Part shown: piece after piece, positions 25,454 through 33,831 of the stretch
Numbering within the stretch: the first letter of the stretch is position 1
Layout of the letters: every line of letters starts with the position of its first letter
From: an uncultured Lachnospiraceae bacterium
Lineage (GTDB): Bacteria; Bacillota; Clostridia; Lachnospirales; Lachnospiraceae
Length of the DNA: 37,114 nucleotides
Assembly: GCA_902788645.1 (NCBI GenBank)
Contig: CADAKW010000009.1
Location: 1-37,114, forward strand
Direction: 5' to 3'
Notes under the pieces: model-generated
The model's database searches: none
The model's input: the letters and a program-made list of their open reading frames with translations, nothing else
Told to the model about the DNA's origin: nothing
Program-made: the position numbers and the translations under genes

Positions 25454-25469
25454 CGCCGTGCAAGCGGCG
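25454..25469 (+). other. Small intercistronic hairpin between purN and purD
   Basis: CGCCG (25454-25458) pairs with CGGCG (25465-25469) around a 6-base loop, just ahead of the TGGAGG site of purD. A short stem, less convincing than the one before purN. Confidence 0.35.
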
Positions 25470-25485
25470 GAATGGAGGCTTAAAC

Positions 25486-26760
25486 ATGAAAGTATTAATC
25501 GTAGGAAGCGGCGGACGTGAGCATGCGATCGCATGGAGTGTGTCCCAGAGTAAAAGAGTTGATAAGATTTACTGTGCTCCGGGCAACGGTGGAATCGCCC
25601 AGATTGCAGAATGTGTTGACATCACTGCTATGGAGTTTGAAAAACTGGCTGACTTTGCCGAGGAAAATCAGATTGATCTGACCATCATCGGTATGGATGA
25701 TCCGTTAGTCGGCGGTATTGTAGATGTTTTTGAGGAGCGAGGCTTACGCGTCTTTGGTCCCCGCAAAAATGCAGCGATCATCGAGGGCTCCAAGAGCTTT
25801 TCAAAGGATCTCATGAAGAAATATGATATCCCTACCTGTCACTATGAGACATTCCATTCTCCGGAAGAAGCATTGCTCTATCTGGGAGGATGCAATTTCC
25901 CAATCGTATTAAAGGCCGATGGTCTTGCTTTAGGAAAGGGCGTGCTGATCTGCCAGAATCTTGAGGAAGCAGAGGCAGGTATCGCTACGCTGATGCTTGA
26001 CAAGCAGTTCGGTGATGCCGGTGATACTGTCGTGATCGAGGACTTTATGGTAGGCCGTGAGGCTTCCGTTCTCTGTTTCTGTGACGGTACCCATATCAAG
26101 CCTATGACAAGCGCGCAGGATCACAAGCGTGCCAAGGATGGCGATCAGGGCTTAAATACCGGCGGTATGGGAACATTTTCTCCAAGTCCTTTCTATACCG
26201 AGGAGATTCAGAAGTTCTGTGAGGAGAAGATCTACCAGCCAACCATGGATGCCATGAAGGCAGAGGGCAGAGATTTTGTCGGTATTCTTTTCGTCGGCCT
26301 GATGATGACCGCAGACGGTCCAAAGGTGTTAGAGTACAATGCGCGTTTTGGCGATCCGGAGGCTCAGGTTGTTCTGCCTCGTATGAAAAACGACATCATT
26401 GACGTGATCGATGCATGTATTGACGGCAAGCTGGATCAGATCGATCTGCAGTTTGAGGATAATGCCGCCGTCTGCGTTGTTCTTGCTTCCGATGGATATC
26501 CGGAGCATTATGAGAAAGGCAAGCTTATTTCCGGACTGGAGAAGTTCGATGGCAAAGATGGCTATTATGTATTCCATGCCGGCACCAAGCTGACCGATGA
26601 GGGCATTGTGACAAACGGCGGACGTGTTCTCGGTGTCACAGCCAAGGGTAAGGACTTAAAGGAAGCACGCAAAAATGCCTACGAGGCAACCAAGTGGATT
26701 TCCTTTGAAAACAAATATATGCGTCATGACATTGGAAAAGCCATTGATGATGCAGAATAG
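25486..26760 (+). CDS. purD: Phosphoribosylamine-glycine ligase (GAR synthetase)
   Basis: PurD joins phosphoribosylamine and glycine with ATP, the second step of purine synthesis. The 424-residue product starts MKVLIVGSGGREHAIAW, then shows CAPGNGGI, the ATP-grasp core (VLKADGLALGKGV, then EDFMVGREASVL), the SAQDHKRAKDGDQGLNTGGMG stretch, and EYNARFGDPEAQVVLPR with metal ligands. The ATG at 25486 follows TGGAGG; the earlier ATG at 25450 lies in the hairpin region and adds 12 unrelated residues. The glycine substrate is supplied by GlyA, encoded next. Confidence 0.97.
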   Translation: MKVLIVGSGGREHAIAWSVSQSKRVDKIYCAPGNGGIAQIAECVDITAMEFEKLADFAEENQIDLTIIGMDDPLVGGIVDVFEERGLRVFGPRKNAAIIEGSKSFSKDLMKKYDIPTCHYETFHSPEEALLYLGGCNFPIVLKADGLALGKGVLICQNLEEAEAGIATLMLDKQFGDAGDTVVIEDFMVGREASVLCFCDGTHIKPMTSAQDHKRAKDGDQGLNTGGMGTFSPSPFYTEEIQKFCEEKIYQPTMDAMKAEGRDFVGILFVGLMMTADGPKVLEYNARFGDPEAQVVLPRMKNDIIDVIDACIDGKLDQIDLQFEDNAAVCVVLASDGYPEHYEKGKLISGLEKFDGKDGYYVFHAGTKLTDEGIVTNGGRVLGVTAKGKDLKEARKNAYEATKWISFENKYMRHDIGKAIDDAE

Positions 26761-26839
26761 ATCCGTCTGAGTTATTTTCATAACCGGACATCTTACACTC
26801 AGTAACTAAAAATTTTGACATAAACAAGGAGGAGTAAAC

Positions 26840-28081
26840 ATGTATCCATTTTCAGACGTTGAAAGCTTCGATCCTGAAATTGCAGCAGCGATCACAGCAG
26901 AAACCAACAGACAGCGCGAGAATATCGAGCTGATCGCATCCGAGAATCTTGTCAGCAAGGCAGTAATGTCCGCAATGGGAAGCACACTGACCAACAAATA
27001 CGCAGAGGGTTATCCTGGAAAGCGTTATTATGGCGGCTGCCAGCATGTAGATGTTGTCGAGGATCTTGCCAGAGACAGAGCCATGGAATTATTCGGCTGC
27101 ACCTATGCCAATGTACAGCCTCATTCCGGTGCACAGGCCAATATGACCGTATTCTTTGCCCTGATGAATCCGGGAGACACCTTTATGGGAATGAATCTGG
27201 ATCATGGCGGACATCTGACACACGGAAGTCCTGTGAACCTTTCCGGTAAATATTTCCACTGTGTTCCTTACGGTGTCAATGATGACGGTTTCATTAATTA
27301 CGATGAGGTAGAGCGCATCGCAAAGGAGTGCCAGCCAAAGCTGATCGTTGCCGGTGCCAGCGCATATGCCAGAAAGATTGACTTCAAGCGTTTCCGTGAG
27401 ATTGCAGATGAGGTGGGAGCTTACCTGATGGTAGATATGGCTCATATCGCCGGTCTTGTAGCTGCAGGATATCATGAGAGCCCGATCCCATATGCACACG
27501 TTACTACAACCACAACCCACAAGACCCTCCGTGGTCCTCGTGGAGGTATGATCCTTTCCAGCAAGGAGTTTGCAGAGGAGCATAAGCTGAATAAGGCTCT
27601 GTTCCCTGGAATCCAGGGTGGTCCTCTGATGCACGTTATCGCTGCAAAGGCTGTCTGCTTCAAGGAAGCACTGGATCCAAGCTTTAAGGAATACGGCAAA
27701 AATATCATTGATAATGCCCAGGCACTGGCAAAGGGGCTCCAGAGCCGTGGTCTTAAGATCGTATCCGGCGGTACCGATAACCACCTGATGTTAGTTGACC
27801 TTGCAGATAAGGGACTGACCGGTAAGGAAGTAGAGAAGTGGCTTGATGAGGCACATATCACCTGCAACAAAAACACCATTCCAAATGATCCACAGTCTCC
27901 ATTTGTTACAAGTGGTATCCGTCTTGGTACAGCCGCTGTTACAACCAGAGGCTTCAATACCGATGATATGGATCAGGTTGCAGAAGCAATCGCACTGATG
28001 GTAAATGATCCGGAGGCAAATAAGGAGAAAGCAACAGCGATCGTCAAGAGCCTGACCGACAAATACCCATTATATGAATAA
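26840..28081 (+). CDS. glyA: Serine hydroxymethyltransferase
   Basis: GlyA converts serine and THF to glycine and 5,10-methylene-THF with PLP. The 413-residue product contains [57 protein letters not shown] and the PLP lysine Lys228 in [15 protein letters not shown]. The ATG at 26840 follows AAGGAGGAG. It lies 79 bases after purD and is followed by several hairpins, so it is probably the last gene of the purine cluster. Its products feed PurD (glycine), PurN (after oxidation to formyl-THF) and MetF (methylene-THF). Confidence 0.97.
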   Translation: MYPFSDVESFDPEIAAAITAETNRQRENIELIASENLVSKAVMSAMGSTLTNKYAEGYPGKRYYGGCQHVDVVEDLARDRAMELFGCTYANVQPHSGAQANMTVFFALMNPGDTFMGMNLDHGGHLTHGSPVNLSGKYFHCVPYGVNDDGFINYDEVERIAKECQPKLIVAGASAYARKIDFKRFREIADEVGAYLMVDMAHIAGLVAAGYHESPIPYAHVTTTTTHKTLRGPRGGMILSSKEFAEEHKLNKALFPGIQGGPLMHVIAAKAVCFKEALDPSFKEYGKNIIDNAQALAKGLQSRGLKIVSGGTDNHLMLVDLADKGLTGKEVEKWLDEAHITCNKNTIPNDPQSPFVTSGIRLGTAAVTTRGFNTDDMDQVAEAIALMVNDPEANKEKATAIVKSLTDKYPLYE

Positions 28082-28084
28082 TCA

Positions 28085-28137
28085 CTTATTCTGATCCATA
28101 TGACAGAATAAGCAATAACAAGTGGTTACGGCCACTT
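28085..28137 (+). other. Two tandem hairpins after glyA
   Basis: CTTATTCTG/CAGAATAAG (28085-28093/28104-28112) is a perfect 9-bp stem with a 10-base loop. AAGTGG/CCACTT (28120-28125/28132-28137) is a second stem. Neither has a good T run. They precede the true terminator and may protect the 3' end or bind a regulator. Confidence 0.5.
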
Positions 28138-28166
28138 TCATAAAATCCTGCGTAACGACTCACAGG

Positions 28167-28212
28167 AAAAGCAGACGGGGCACCTTTTTCTTTCAAAGGT
28201 GCCTGTGCTTTT
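28167..28212 (+). terminator. Terminator after glyA
   Basis: Inner perfect stem GGCACCTTT/AAAGGTGCC (28179-28187/28195-28203) with an outer AAAAGCA/TGCTTTT pairing (28167-28173/28206-28212) that provides the T tract. It also shows that a longer frame from 28199 for the next gene is not real. Confidence 0.78.
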
Positions 28213-28243
28213 ATCATATTATTACACGGGGAGGGATGTTACC

Positions 28244-28879
28244 ATGTCCTATAAACAGGAATACTATGAAAATATCGCAGAAAATATGATCGGCAAGTTT
28301 AATGCCAGAGGAATTGAGGGATACTATTGTACAGACCGCGAGGAAGCCAATGCAAAGGCAAAGCGTTTTCTGACGCCCGGATGTACCATTTCCTGGGGTG
28401 GTTCGGAAACCCTGCAGGAAATCGGACTGTTAGATGATCTCAAGGAGTCCGATTATACCTTATTTGACCGTGCAGAAGCAGTCACTCCGGAGGAAAAACG
28501 GGAAATGTACGGCAGGATCGTCACCTCTGATGTCTATTTTATGAGCTCCAATGCCATTACCATCGACGGGGAGCTGGTCAATATTGACGGTGTCGGCAAC
28601 CGTGTTGCCTGTCTCTGCCACGGACCACAGCAGGTCATCGTGATCGCCGGCATGAATAAGATCGTCCCGGATGTCCGGAGCGGTATCGCAAGAGTCCATA
28701 ATATGGCTTCACCGCCAAATGCACTGCGCCTCGGACTGAAAACTCCGTGTGCCCAGTATGGCAGGTGCGCTGACTGTCTGAGCAGTGACTGTATCTGTGC
28801 CCAGACGGTAGTAACCAGATTTTCCAGAATCCCGGGCAGGATCAAGGTGATCCTTGTGGGAGAGGAGCTTGGCTACTAA
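28244..28879 (+). CDS. LUD-domain protein (LutC/YkgG-like), stand-alone
   Basis: A 211-residue soluble protein of the LUD (lactate utilisation) family: the GCTISWGGSETLQEIGL block (47-62), MSSNAITIDGELVNIDGVGNR (100-120) and VIVIAGMNKIV are typical. In LutABC operons the related subunit helps oxidise lactate, but no lutA or lutB lies here, so the role is open. The C-terminus carries five cysteines in C-x5-C-x2-C-x4-C-x-C (Cys169, 175, 178, 183, 185), a likely metal or Fe-S site. The ATG at 28244 follows GGGGAGGG (28228-28235). It sits alone between the glyA terminator and the next promoter. Confidence 0.82.
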   Translation: MSYKQEYYENIAENMIGKFNARGIEGYYCTDREEANAKAKRFLTPGCTISWGGSETLQEIGLLDDLKESDYTLFDRAEAVTPEEKREMYGRIVTSDVYFMSSNAITIDGELVNIDGVGNRVACLCHGPQQVIVIAGMNKIVPDVRSGIARVHNMASPPNALRLGLKTPCAQYGRCADCLSSDCICAQTVVTRFSRIPGRIKVILVGEELGY

Positions 28880-28897
28880 AACAGCCGGCATTATAAT
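28869..28897 (+). promoter_or_regulatory. Promoter for small membrane peptide and topB
   Basis: TTGGCT (28869-28874), 17-base spacer, perfect TATAAT (28892-28897), overlapping the end of the LUD gene. A 6-bp stem GAGAAT/ATTCTC (28906-28911/28919-28924) follows in the leader, adjacent to the AGGAAAGGA site. Confidence 0.55.
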
Positions 28898-28943
28898 ATC
28901 TATCAGAGAATCTGTTGCATTCTCAGGAAAGGATTGAATACAA

Positions 28944-29117
28944 ATGTGCAAAAATAAACCGGAACAGACACATGGAACATCCGTCCATGTAGAAGTCAAT
29001 GTCACAAAGATCGTAAAATATGTATGCATTACAGGTATCGCCATTGTAGGAATCATCTTTGGCTGCAGTGCCTGGGCAGAAGTACAGAAGGGAAGTTTCG
29101 GCAGTTCTGCTGAATAA
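28944..29117 (+). CDS. Small single-span membrane peptide (57 residues), hypothetical
   Basis: An ATG at 28944, with AGGAAAGGA at about 28925-28933, opens a 57-residue frame that ends at TAA 29115-29117. The peptide has a polar N-terminus (MCKNKPEQTHGTSVHVEVN), one hydrophobic segment at about 26-45 (YVCITGIAIVGIIFGCSAWA) and a short polar tail. Layout and the dedicated promoter at 28869-28897 support a real gene. It ends only six bases before topB, and topB lacks its own Shine-Dalgarno, so translation of the two is probably coupled. I do not recognise the family. It could also be a leader peptide that controls topB. Confidence 0.62.
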   Translation: MCKNKPEQTHGTSVHVEVNVTKIVKYVCITGIAIVGIIFGCSAWAEVQKGSFGSSAE

Positions 29118-29123
29118 ATATTT

Positions 29124-31202
29124 ATGGGAAAAGAGTTATTTATTGCGGAGAAACCAAGTGTGGCAAAGGAATTTGCCAAAACCTTAGGAGTAAACGGAAA
29201 TGCCGGCAATGGCTATCTGGAATCCTCCGATTATGTGGTAACCTGGTGTGTCGGCCATCTGGTCACCATGAGCTATCCGGAGGTCTATGACCCGGCACTG
29301 AAAAAATGGTCCTTAAATACAATCCCCTTTATGCCGGAAAAGTTCCTTTACGAGCTGATCCCGGATGTAAAGAAACAGTTTAATATCGTAAAAGGACTGT
29401 TAAACCGTCCCGATGTGGAACGGATCTATGTCTGTACCGACTCCGGGCGGGAGGGAGAGTATATTTACCGTCTGGTGGACCAGATGGCAGAAGTGCCGGA
29501 CACCAAAGAGAAACGACGGGTCTGGATCGACTCCCAGACCGAGGAGGAGATCCGCCGCGGGATCAAGGAGGCAAAGCCCCTGTCGGAATATGACAATCTG
29601 GCAGCCTCCGCATATCTCCGGGCCAAAGAAGATTATCTCATGGGCATTAATTTTTCCCGTGTTCTCTCCTTAAAGTACAGCCAGACCATTATGAATTACC
29701 GGAAGGGTGCAAAATACGCAGCCATCGCCGTAGGCCGTGTCATGACCTGCGTTCTTGGGATGGTTGTCCGCCGGGAGCGGGAGATCAGAAACTTTGTCAA
29801 AACGCCGTTTTACCGGGTGATGGGGCATTTTTCCTATGAAGGCAAGGAGTTTGACGGAGAATGGCGCAGTGTCGAGGGCTCCGCTTATTTTCAATCTCCA
29901 AAGCTTTACAAGGAAAATGGCTTTAAGGAAAAACCGGATGCCCAGGTGCTTTGCCGGACTCTGGGATTTCCGGCAGAAAACCCGGAAAACTGTTTCCGCC
30001 CGGAGGCAGGCGTTGAAACCTGCAAGGCCATTGTAGAAAAAGTAGAACGCAAAAAAGAAAAAAAGAATCCGCCTTTATTATTTAATCTGGCGGAGCTGCA
30101 AAATGTCTGTTCCAAGCTGTTTAAGATCAGCCCGGATGAAACCCTGAAGATCGTTCAGGAGCTGTACGAGAAAAAGCTGGTTACATATCCAAGAACAGAT
30201 GCCCGTGTGCTTTCTACCGCCGTTTCCAAGGAGATCCACAAAAATATCGGCGGCCTGCGCAATTATCCGATTGTAAAGGAGATTGCAGAAAAGATCCTGG
30301 CGGGGTCAAGCTATCAGAAAATTGCCTCCACCAGATACTGCGACGATAAAAAGATCACGGATCACTATGCCATTATCCCAACCGGACAGGGCTTTGGTGC
30401 CCTGCGAAGCACCAGTCTGACGGCGCAGCAGGTCTACGAGGTGATCGTCCGCCGTTTCCTGTGTATTTTTTATCCTCCGGCAGAGTACCAGAAGATCAGC
30501 CTGACCGCCGTGCGGGAGCAGGAGCGTTTCTTCTCCGGGATCCGGATTATGTTGCAGCAGGGGTATTTGGAGATTGCCGATGCGTCCTTTTTCAACAAAA
30601 AGAAAACGGCTGCAAAGGAATCCGGCGACCAGAATGCTGACGGCTCCTCCGAGGAAGAAAAGGATACCTTCGATGAGGAATTGATCGCCTTGATGAAACA
30701 GATCAAAAAAGGAACCCAGATCGATCTGAACAGTCTGGAGATCAAAGAAGGTGAGACATCACCGCCAAAACGATACAATTCCGGTTCCCTGATCCTTGCC
30801 ATGGAAAATGCAGGACAGCTGATCGAGGATGAAGAGCTTCGTTCCCAGATCAAAGGAAGCGGCATTGGCACCAGCGCCACAAGAGCCGAAATTCTCAGTA
30901 AACTTGTAGCGAAAAAATACCTGAAGCTGAACAAAAAAACACAGATCATCACGCCGGAGTTTCTGGGGGAAATGGTCTATGACGTGGTAGATTCCTCCAT
31001 CCGCTCCCTCTTAAACCCGGAGCTTACCGCAAGCTGGGAAAAGGGACTGACCTATATGGCAGAGGGAACCATCACCGAGGACGAATATATGGCAAAGCTG
31101 GAAAACTACATTGCCAAATGGGTCAATGGTGTTAAGGGTCTGAACAATCAGGGATACCTGCGGAAAAAGTTTGATGAAGCCGCTGTATATTACAAGAAAT
31201 AA
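29124..31202 (+). CDS. topB: DNA topoisomerase III (type IA)
   Basis: A type IA topoisomerase that passes single strands through a transient 5'-phosphotyrosyl break and resolves recombination or replication intermediates. The 692-residue product starts LFIAEKPSVAKEFAKTLG (TOPRIM domain), has the metal site TDSGREGE (105-112), the active-site Tyr355 in LVTYPRTDAR, and the DHYAIIPTG segment. An acidic insertion at about 493-515 (SGDQNADGSSEEEKDTFDEE) is unlike the core. No zinc fingers are seen at the C-terminus, as usual for TopB rather than TopA. No Shine-Dalgarno precedes ATG 29124, so coupling to the small upstream gene is likely. A plasmid or ICE TopB relative is possible, but no mobile-element genes are nearby. 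Confidence 0.93.
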   Translation: MGKELFIAEKPSVAKEFAKTLGVNGNAGNGYLESSDYVVTWCVGHLVTMSYPEVYDPALKKWSLNTIPFMPEKFLYELIPDVKKQFNIVKGLLNRPDVERIYVCTDSGREGEYIYRLVDQMAEVPDTKEKRRVWIDSQTEEEIRRGIKEAKPLSEYDNLAASAYLRAKEDYLMGINFSRVLSLKYSQTIMNYRKGAKYAAIAVGRVMTCVLGMVVRREREIRNFVKTPFYRVMGHFSYEGKEFDGEWRSVEGSAYFQSPKLYKENGFKEKPDAQVLCRTLGFPAENPENCFRPEAGVETCKAIVEKVERKKEKKNPPLLFNLAELQNVCSKLFKISPDETLKIVQELYEKKLVTYPRTDARVLSTAVSKEIHKNIGGLRNYPIVKEIAEKILAGSSYQKIASTRYCDDKKITDHYAIIPTGQGFGALRSTSLTAQQVYEVIVRRFLCIFYPPAEYQKISLTAVREQERFFSGIRIMLQQGYLEIADASFFNKKKTAAKESGDQNADGSSEEEKDTFDEELIALMKQIKKGTQIDLNSLEIKEGETSPPKRYNSGSLILAMENAGQLIEDEELRSQIKGSGIGTSATRAEILSKLVAKKYLKLNKKTQIITPEFLGEMVYDVVDSSIRSLLNPELTASWEKGLTYMAEGTITEDEYMAKLENYIAKWVNGVKGLNNQGYLRKKFDEAAVYYKK

Positions 31203-31264
31203 CACATATCACGCAACTGAACCCTTATATTTTAAGGTCAGAACGTAATAGGAAAGGGAAAACT

Positions 31265-31939
31265 ATGTACGATGCATTAAAAAACAAAAACTTATTTAAT
31301 TTTGACGAGACCATCGCCAGAGATATCTTTACCGACCGGGAGTTTCCGTGGGAGGTACTGCCTCACATCGGCGAGTTTATTCTGACGCTGGGTGCCGGTT
31401 TATCTGCTGATGAATATGAGCAGAAGGGCGAAAATGTCTGGATCGCTAAATCCGCAACCATCGCACCGACCGCATCCATCAATGGCTCGTGTATCATTGG
31501 GAAAAATGCGGAGGTCCGCCAGTGTGCCTTTATCCGTGGCAACGCCATTGTAGGAGAGAACTGCGTTGTGGGAAACTCCACCGAGCTGAAAAATGTCATT
31601 CTCTTTAACAATGTACAGGTTCCTCATTACAATTATGTAGGAGATTCCATTCTCGGATATAAGTCCCATATGGGGGCCGGTTCCATCACCTCCAATGTCA
31701 AGTCCGACAAGACAAAGGTAACGATCCGCTATAATGATGACGTGATCGCCACGGGCTTAAAGAAGATGGGAGCGATCCTCGGCAATTATGTGGAGGTGGG
31801 CTGTAACAGTGTCCTCAATCCGGGAACCATCATCGGAAGCAATACCAATGTCTACCCATTGTCCATGGTCAGAGGATATATTCCAAAGGGAAGTATCTAC
31901 AAACGCCAGGGTGAAATTGTCGAAAAATCCATCAATTAA
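31265..31939 (+). CDS. Left-handed beta-helix nucleotidyl/acyltransferase-like protein
   Basis: A 224-residue protein made mostly of hexapeptide repeats from about residue 55 (KSATIAPTASINGSCIIG, then AFIRGNAIVG, NSTELKNVILF), interrupted by a KSHMGAGSITSNVKSDK loop of the kind seen in the C-terminal beta-helix domains of sugar-1-phosphate nucleotidylyltransferases and GlmU-like acyltransferases. No N-terminal nucleotidyltransferase domain is present, so it may be an acyltransferase or a regulatory subunit. Substrate unknown. The ATG at 31265 follows AGGAAAGGG; the gap to topB is 62 bases without a clear promoter or terminator, so it is probably cotranscribed. Confidence 0.75.
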   Translation: MYDALKNKNLFNFDETIARDIFTDREFPWEVLPHIGEFILTLGAGLSADEYEQKGENVWIAKSATIAPTASINGSCIIGKNAEVRQCAFIRGNAIVGENCVVGNSTELKNVILFNNVQVPHYNYVGDSILGYKSHMGAGSITSNVKSDKTKVTIRYNDDVIATGLKKMGAILGNYVEVGCNSVLNPGTIIGSNTNVYPLSMVRGYIPKGSIYKRQGEIVEKSIN

Positions 31940-31957
31940 AATTTTTGATGAGTTTTT

Positions 31958-32027
31958 TTGTCAAAAAGTGTAGACTAAATAAGAATTTTGTGCGAAAATG
32001 TAATTAGGACTGCGGGTGATTCCGCAG
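31958..32027 (+). promoter_or_regulatory. Probable promoter and leader hairpin for the scaffold-GGGtGRT operon
   Basis: TTGTCA (31958-31963) with TAAGAA (31980-31985) at 16-base spacing is the best promoter I see, but it is not strong. A perfect stem CTGCGG/CCGCAG (32010-32015/32022-32027) lies in the leader about 15 bases ahead of the AAAGGAG site. Confidence 0.35.
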
Positions 32028-32056
32028 ATAAAAAGCATATTGAAAGGAGCAAAATC

Positions 32057-32764
32057 ATGGTTTATTCACAGGAAGTAGAAAACATGTGCCCTGTTGCCCA
32101 GGGTGTGCATCATGGAGCTGCACCAATCCCTGAGGAAGCAAAATGGGTTCAGGCAAAGGAAGTTAAGGATATTTCCGGTTTTACACATGGTATTGGCTGG
32201 TGTGCACCTCAGCAGGGCTGCTGCAAGCTGAGCCTTAATGTAAAGGAAGGTATCATTCAGGAGGCTCTCGTTGAGACTGTTGGATGTTCTGGTATGACAC
32301 ATTCTGCAGCTATGGCTGCTGAGATTCTCCCAGGTCTGACTGTTATGGAGGCACTCAATACTGACTTGGTTTGTGATGCGATCAATACAGCAATGAGAGA
32401 GTTATTCCTTCAGATCGTTTACGGTCGTTCACAGAGTGCATTCTCTGAGGATGGACTTGCTATCGGTGCCGGTCTTGAGGATCTTGGAAAGGGTCTTCGT
32501 TCTCAGGTTGGTACTATGTACGGTACTCTGAAGAAGGGACCTCGTTACTTAGAGATGGCAGAGGGTTATGTTACTGCAATCGCATTGGATGATGAGGATA
32601 TGATCATTGGTTATAAGTTTGTAAACCTTGGTAAGATGACAGATTTCATCAAGAAGGGTGATGATCCTAATACTGCATGGGACAAGGCATCCGGACAGTA
32701 CGGACGTGTTGCTGACGCAGTGAAGCTCATTGATCCGAGAACTGATGAAGAGATCGCAAAATAA
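32057..32764 (+). CDS. Cysteine-rich Fe-S-scaffold-like protein, partner of GGGtGRT protein
   Basis: A 235-residue soluble protein. The family is annotated as Fe-S cluster assembly scaffold-like, and the pairing with a GGGtGRT gene is one I recognise from clostridial genomes. Six cysteines are present: Cys11, 49, 55, 56, 77 and 106. WCAPQQGCC (48-56) and the stretch ALVETVGCSGMTHSAAMAAEI (70-90) are the most distinctive; the latter recalls NifU-like or TSCPB-type folds. Cluster binding is inferred from cysteines. The ATG at 32057 follows AAAGGAG at 32043-32049; the frame from 31988 adds 23 residues without support. Codon use (GGT, GTT, GCT, CGT rich) suggests strong expression. A 21-base gap separates it from the next gene. 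Confidence 0.75.
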   Translation: MVYSQEVENMCPVAQGVHHGAAPIPEEAKWVQAKEVKDISGFTHGIGWCAPQQGCCKLSLNVKEGIIQEALVETVGCSGMTHSAAMAAEILPGLTVMEALNTDLVCDAINTAMRELFLQIVYGRSQSAFSEDGLAIGAGLEDLGKGLRSQVGTMYGTLKKGPRYLEMAEGYVTAIALDDEDMIIGYKFVNLGKMTDFIKKGDDPNTAWDKASGQYGRVADAVKLIDPRTDEEIAK

Positions 32765-32785
32765 AGAAAAGGAGGCAAACGAATC

Positions 32786-33796
32786 ATGGCATTATTTGAA
32801 TCATATGAGAGAAGAATCGACCAGATCAACAAAGTGTTGAACAGCTATGGTATTTCTTCCATTGAAGAAGCAGAGAAAATTACAAAGGATGCTGGACTTG
32901 ATGTTTACAATCAGGTAAAGGGAATCCAGCCAATTTGTTTTGAGAACGCTTGCTGGGCATACACAGTAGGTGCAGCAATCGCAATTAAGAAAAACTGCCG
33001 TAAGGCATCAGATGCAGCAGCAGCAATCGGAGAGGGACTTCAGTCTTTCTGTATCCCGGGTTCTGTTGCAGATACACGTAAGGTAGGTTTAGGACATGGT
33101 AACCTTGGTAAGATGCTCCTCGAGGAGGATACCAAGTGCTTCGCATTCCTGGCTGGTCACGAGTCATTCGCAGCAGCAGAGGGTGCGATCGGTATCGCTG
33201 AGAAGGCAAACAAGGTTCGTAAAGAGCCACTTCGTGTCATCCTGAACGGTCTTGGTAAGGATGCTGCCCAGATCATTTCCCGTATCAATGGATTCACATT
33301 CGTTGAGACTGAGTTTGATCCATATACAAATGAAGTTAAGGAAGTATTCCGTAAGTCTTACTCTGAGGGACTTCGTGCAAAGGTTAACTGCTATGGTGCA
33401 AACTCTGTACCAGAGGGTGTTGCTATCATGCACAAAGAGGGCGTAGACGTATCTATCACAGGTAACTCTACAAACCCTACACGTTTCCAGCATCCGGTTG
33501 CAGGTACTTACAAGAAAGAGTGCCTGGAGCAGGGTAAGAAATACTTCTCCGTAGCTTCCGGTGGTGGTACAGGACGTACCCTTCACCCGGATAACATGGC
33601 TGCAGGTCCTGCTTCCTATGGTATGACAGATACTTTAGGACGTATGCATAGTGATGCACAGTTCGCAGGTTCTTCTTCTGTACCGGCTCACGTTGAGATG
33701 ATGGGTCTGATCGGTGCAGGTAACAACCCAATGGTTGGTATGACAGTTGCTGTAGCAGTAGCTGTTCAGGAAGCTGCTGACGCTGGCAAGTTCTAA
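32786..33796 (+). CDS. GGGtGRT-family protein (function unknown)
   Basis: A 336-residue soluble protein with the name-giving motif GGGTGRT at 259-265, followed by LHPDNMAAGPASYGMTD. Other conserved-looking blocks are PICFENACWAYTVGAA (49-64), VGLGHGNLGKMLLEED (100-115) and a glycine-rich C-terminus GLIGAGNNPMVGM. It has seven cysteines (51, 56, 71, 89, 118, 202, 246). No membrane segment or signal. The family has no established activity; the glycine-rich motif and conserved His/Asp could form a nucleotide, cofactor or metal site. The start ATG 32786 follows AAGGAGG. Codon bias is that of a highly expressed gene. Strong terminator follows, giving a two-gene operon with the scaffold-like protein. 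Confidence 0.85.
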   Translation: MALFESYERRIDQINKVLNSYGISSIEEAEKITKDAGLDVYNQVKGIQPICFENACWAYTVGAAIAIKKNCRKASDAAAAIGEGLQSFCIPGSVADTRKVGLGHGNLGKMLLEEDTKCFAFLAGHESFAAAEGAIGIAEKANKVRKEPLRVILNGLGKDAAQIISRINGFTFVETEFDPYTNEVKEVFRKSYSEGLRAKVNCYGANSVPEGVAIMHKEGVDVSITGNSTNPTRFQHPVAGTYKKECLEQGKKYFSVASGGGTGRTLHPDNMAAGPASYGMTDTLGRMHSDAQFAGSSSVPAHVEMMGLIGAGNNPMVGMTVAVAVAVQEAADAGKF

Positions 33797-33831
33797 GAAA
33801 TCGGGCGTTTTTAGAATTAAACCTTTTATAT

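Noticed and set aside
28199..28243. LUD protein starting at 28199
   Set aside because: The extra 15 codons run through the glyA terminator stem; ATG 28244 has a strong GGGGAGGG site.
29124..31202. topB as a marker of an integrative element
   Set aside because: No integrase, relaxase, coupling protein, attachment repeat or composition shift is visible nearby; housekeeping TopB is the simpler reading.
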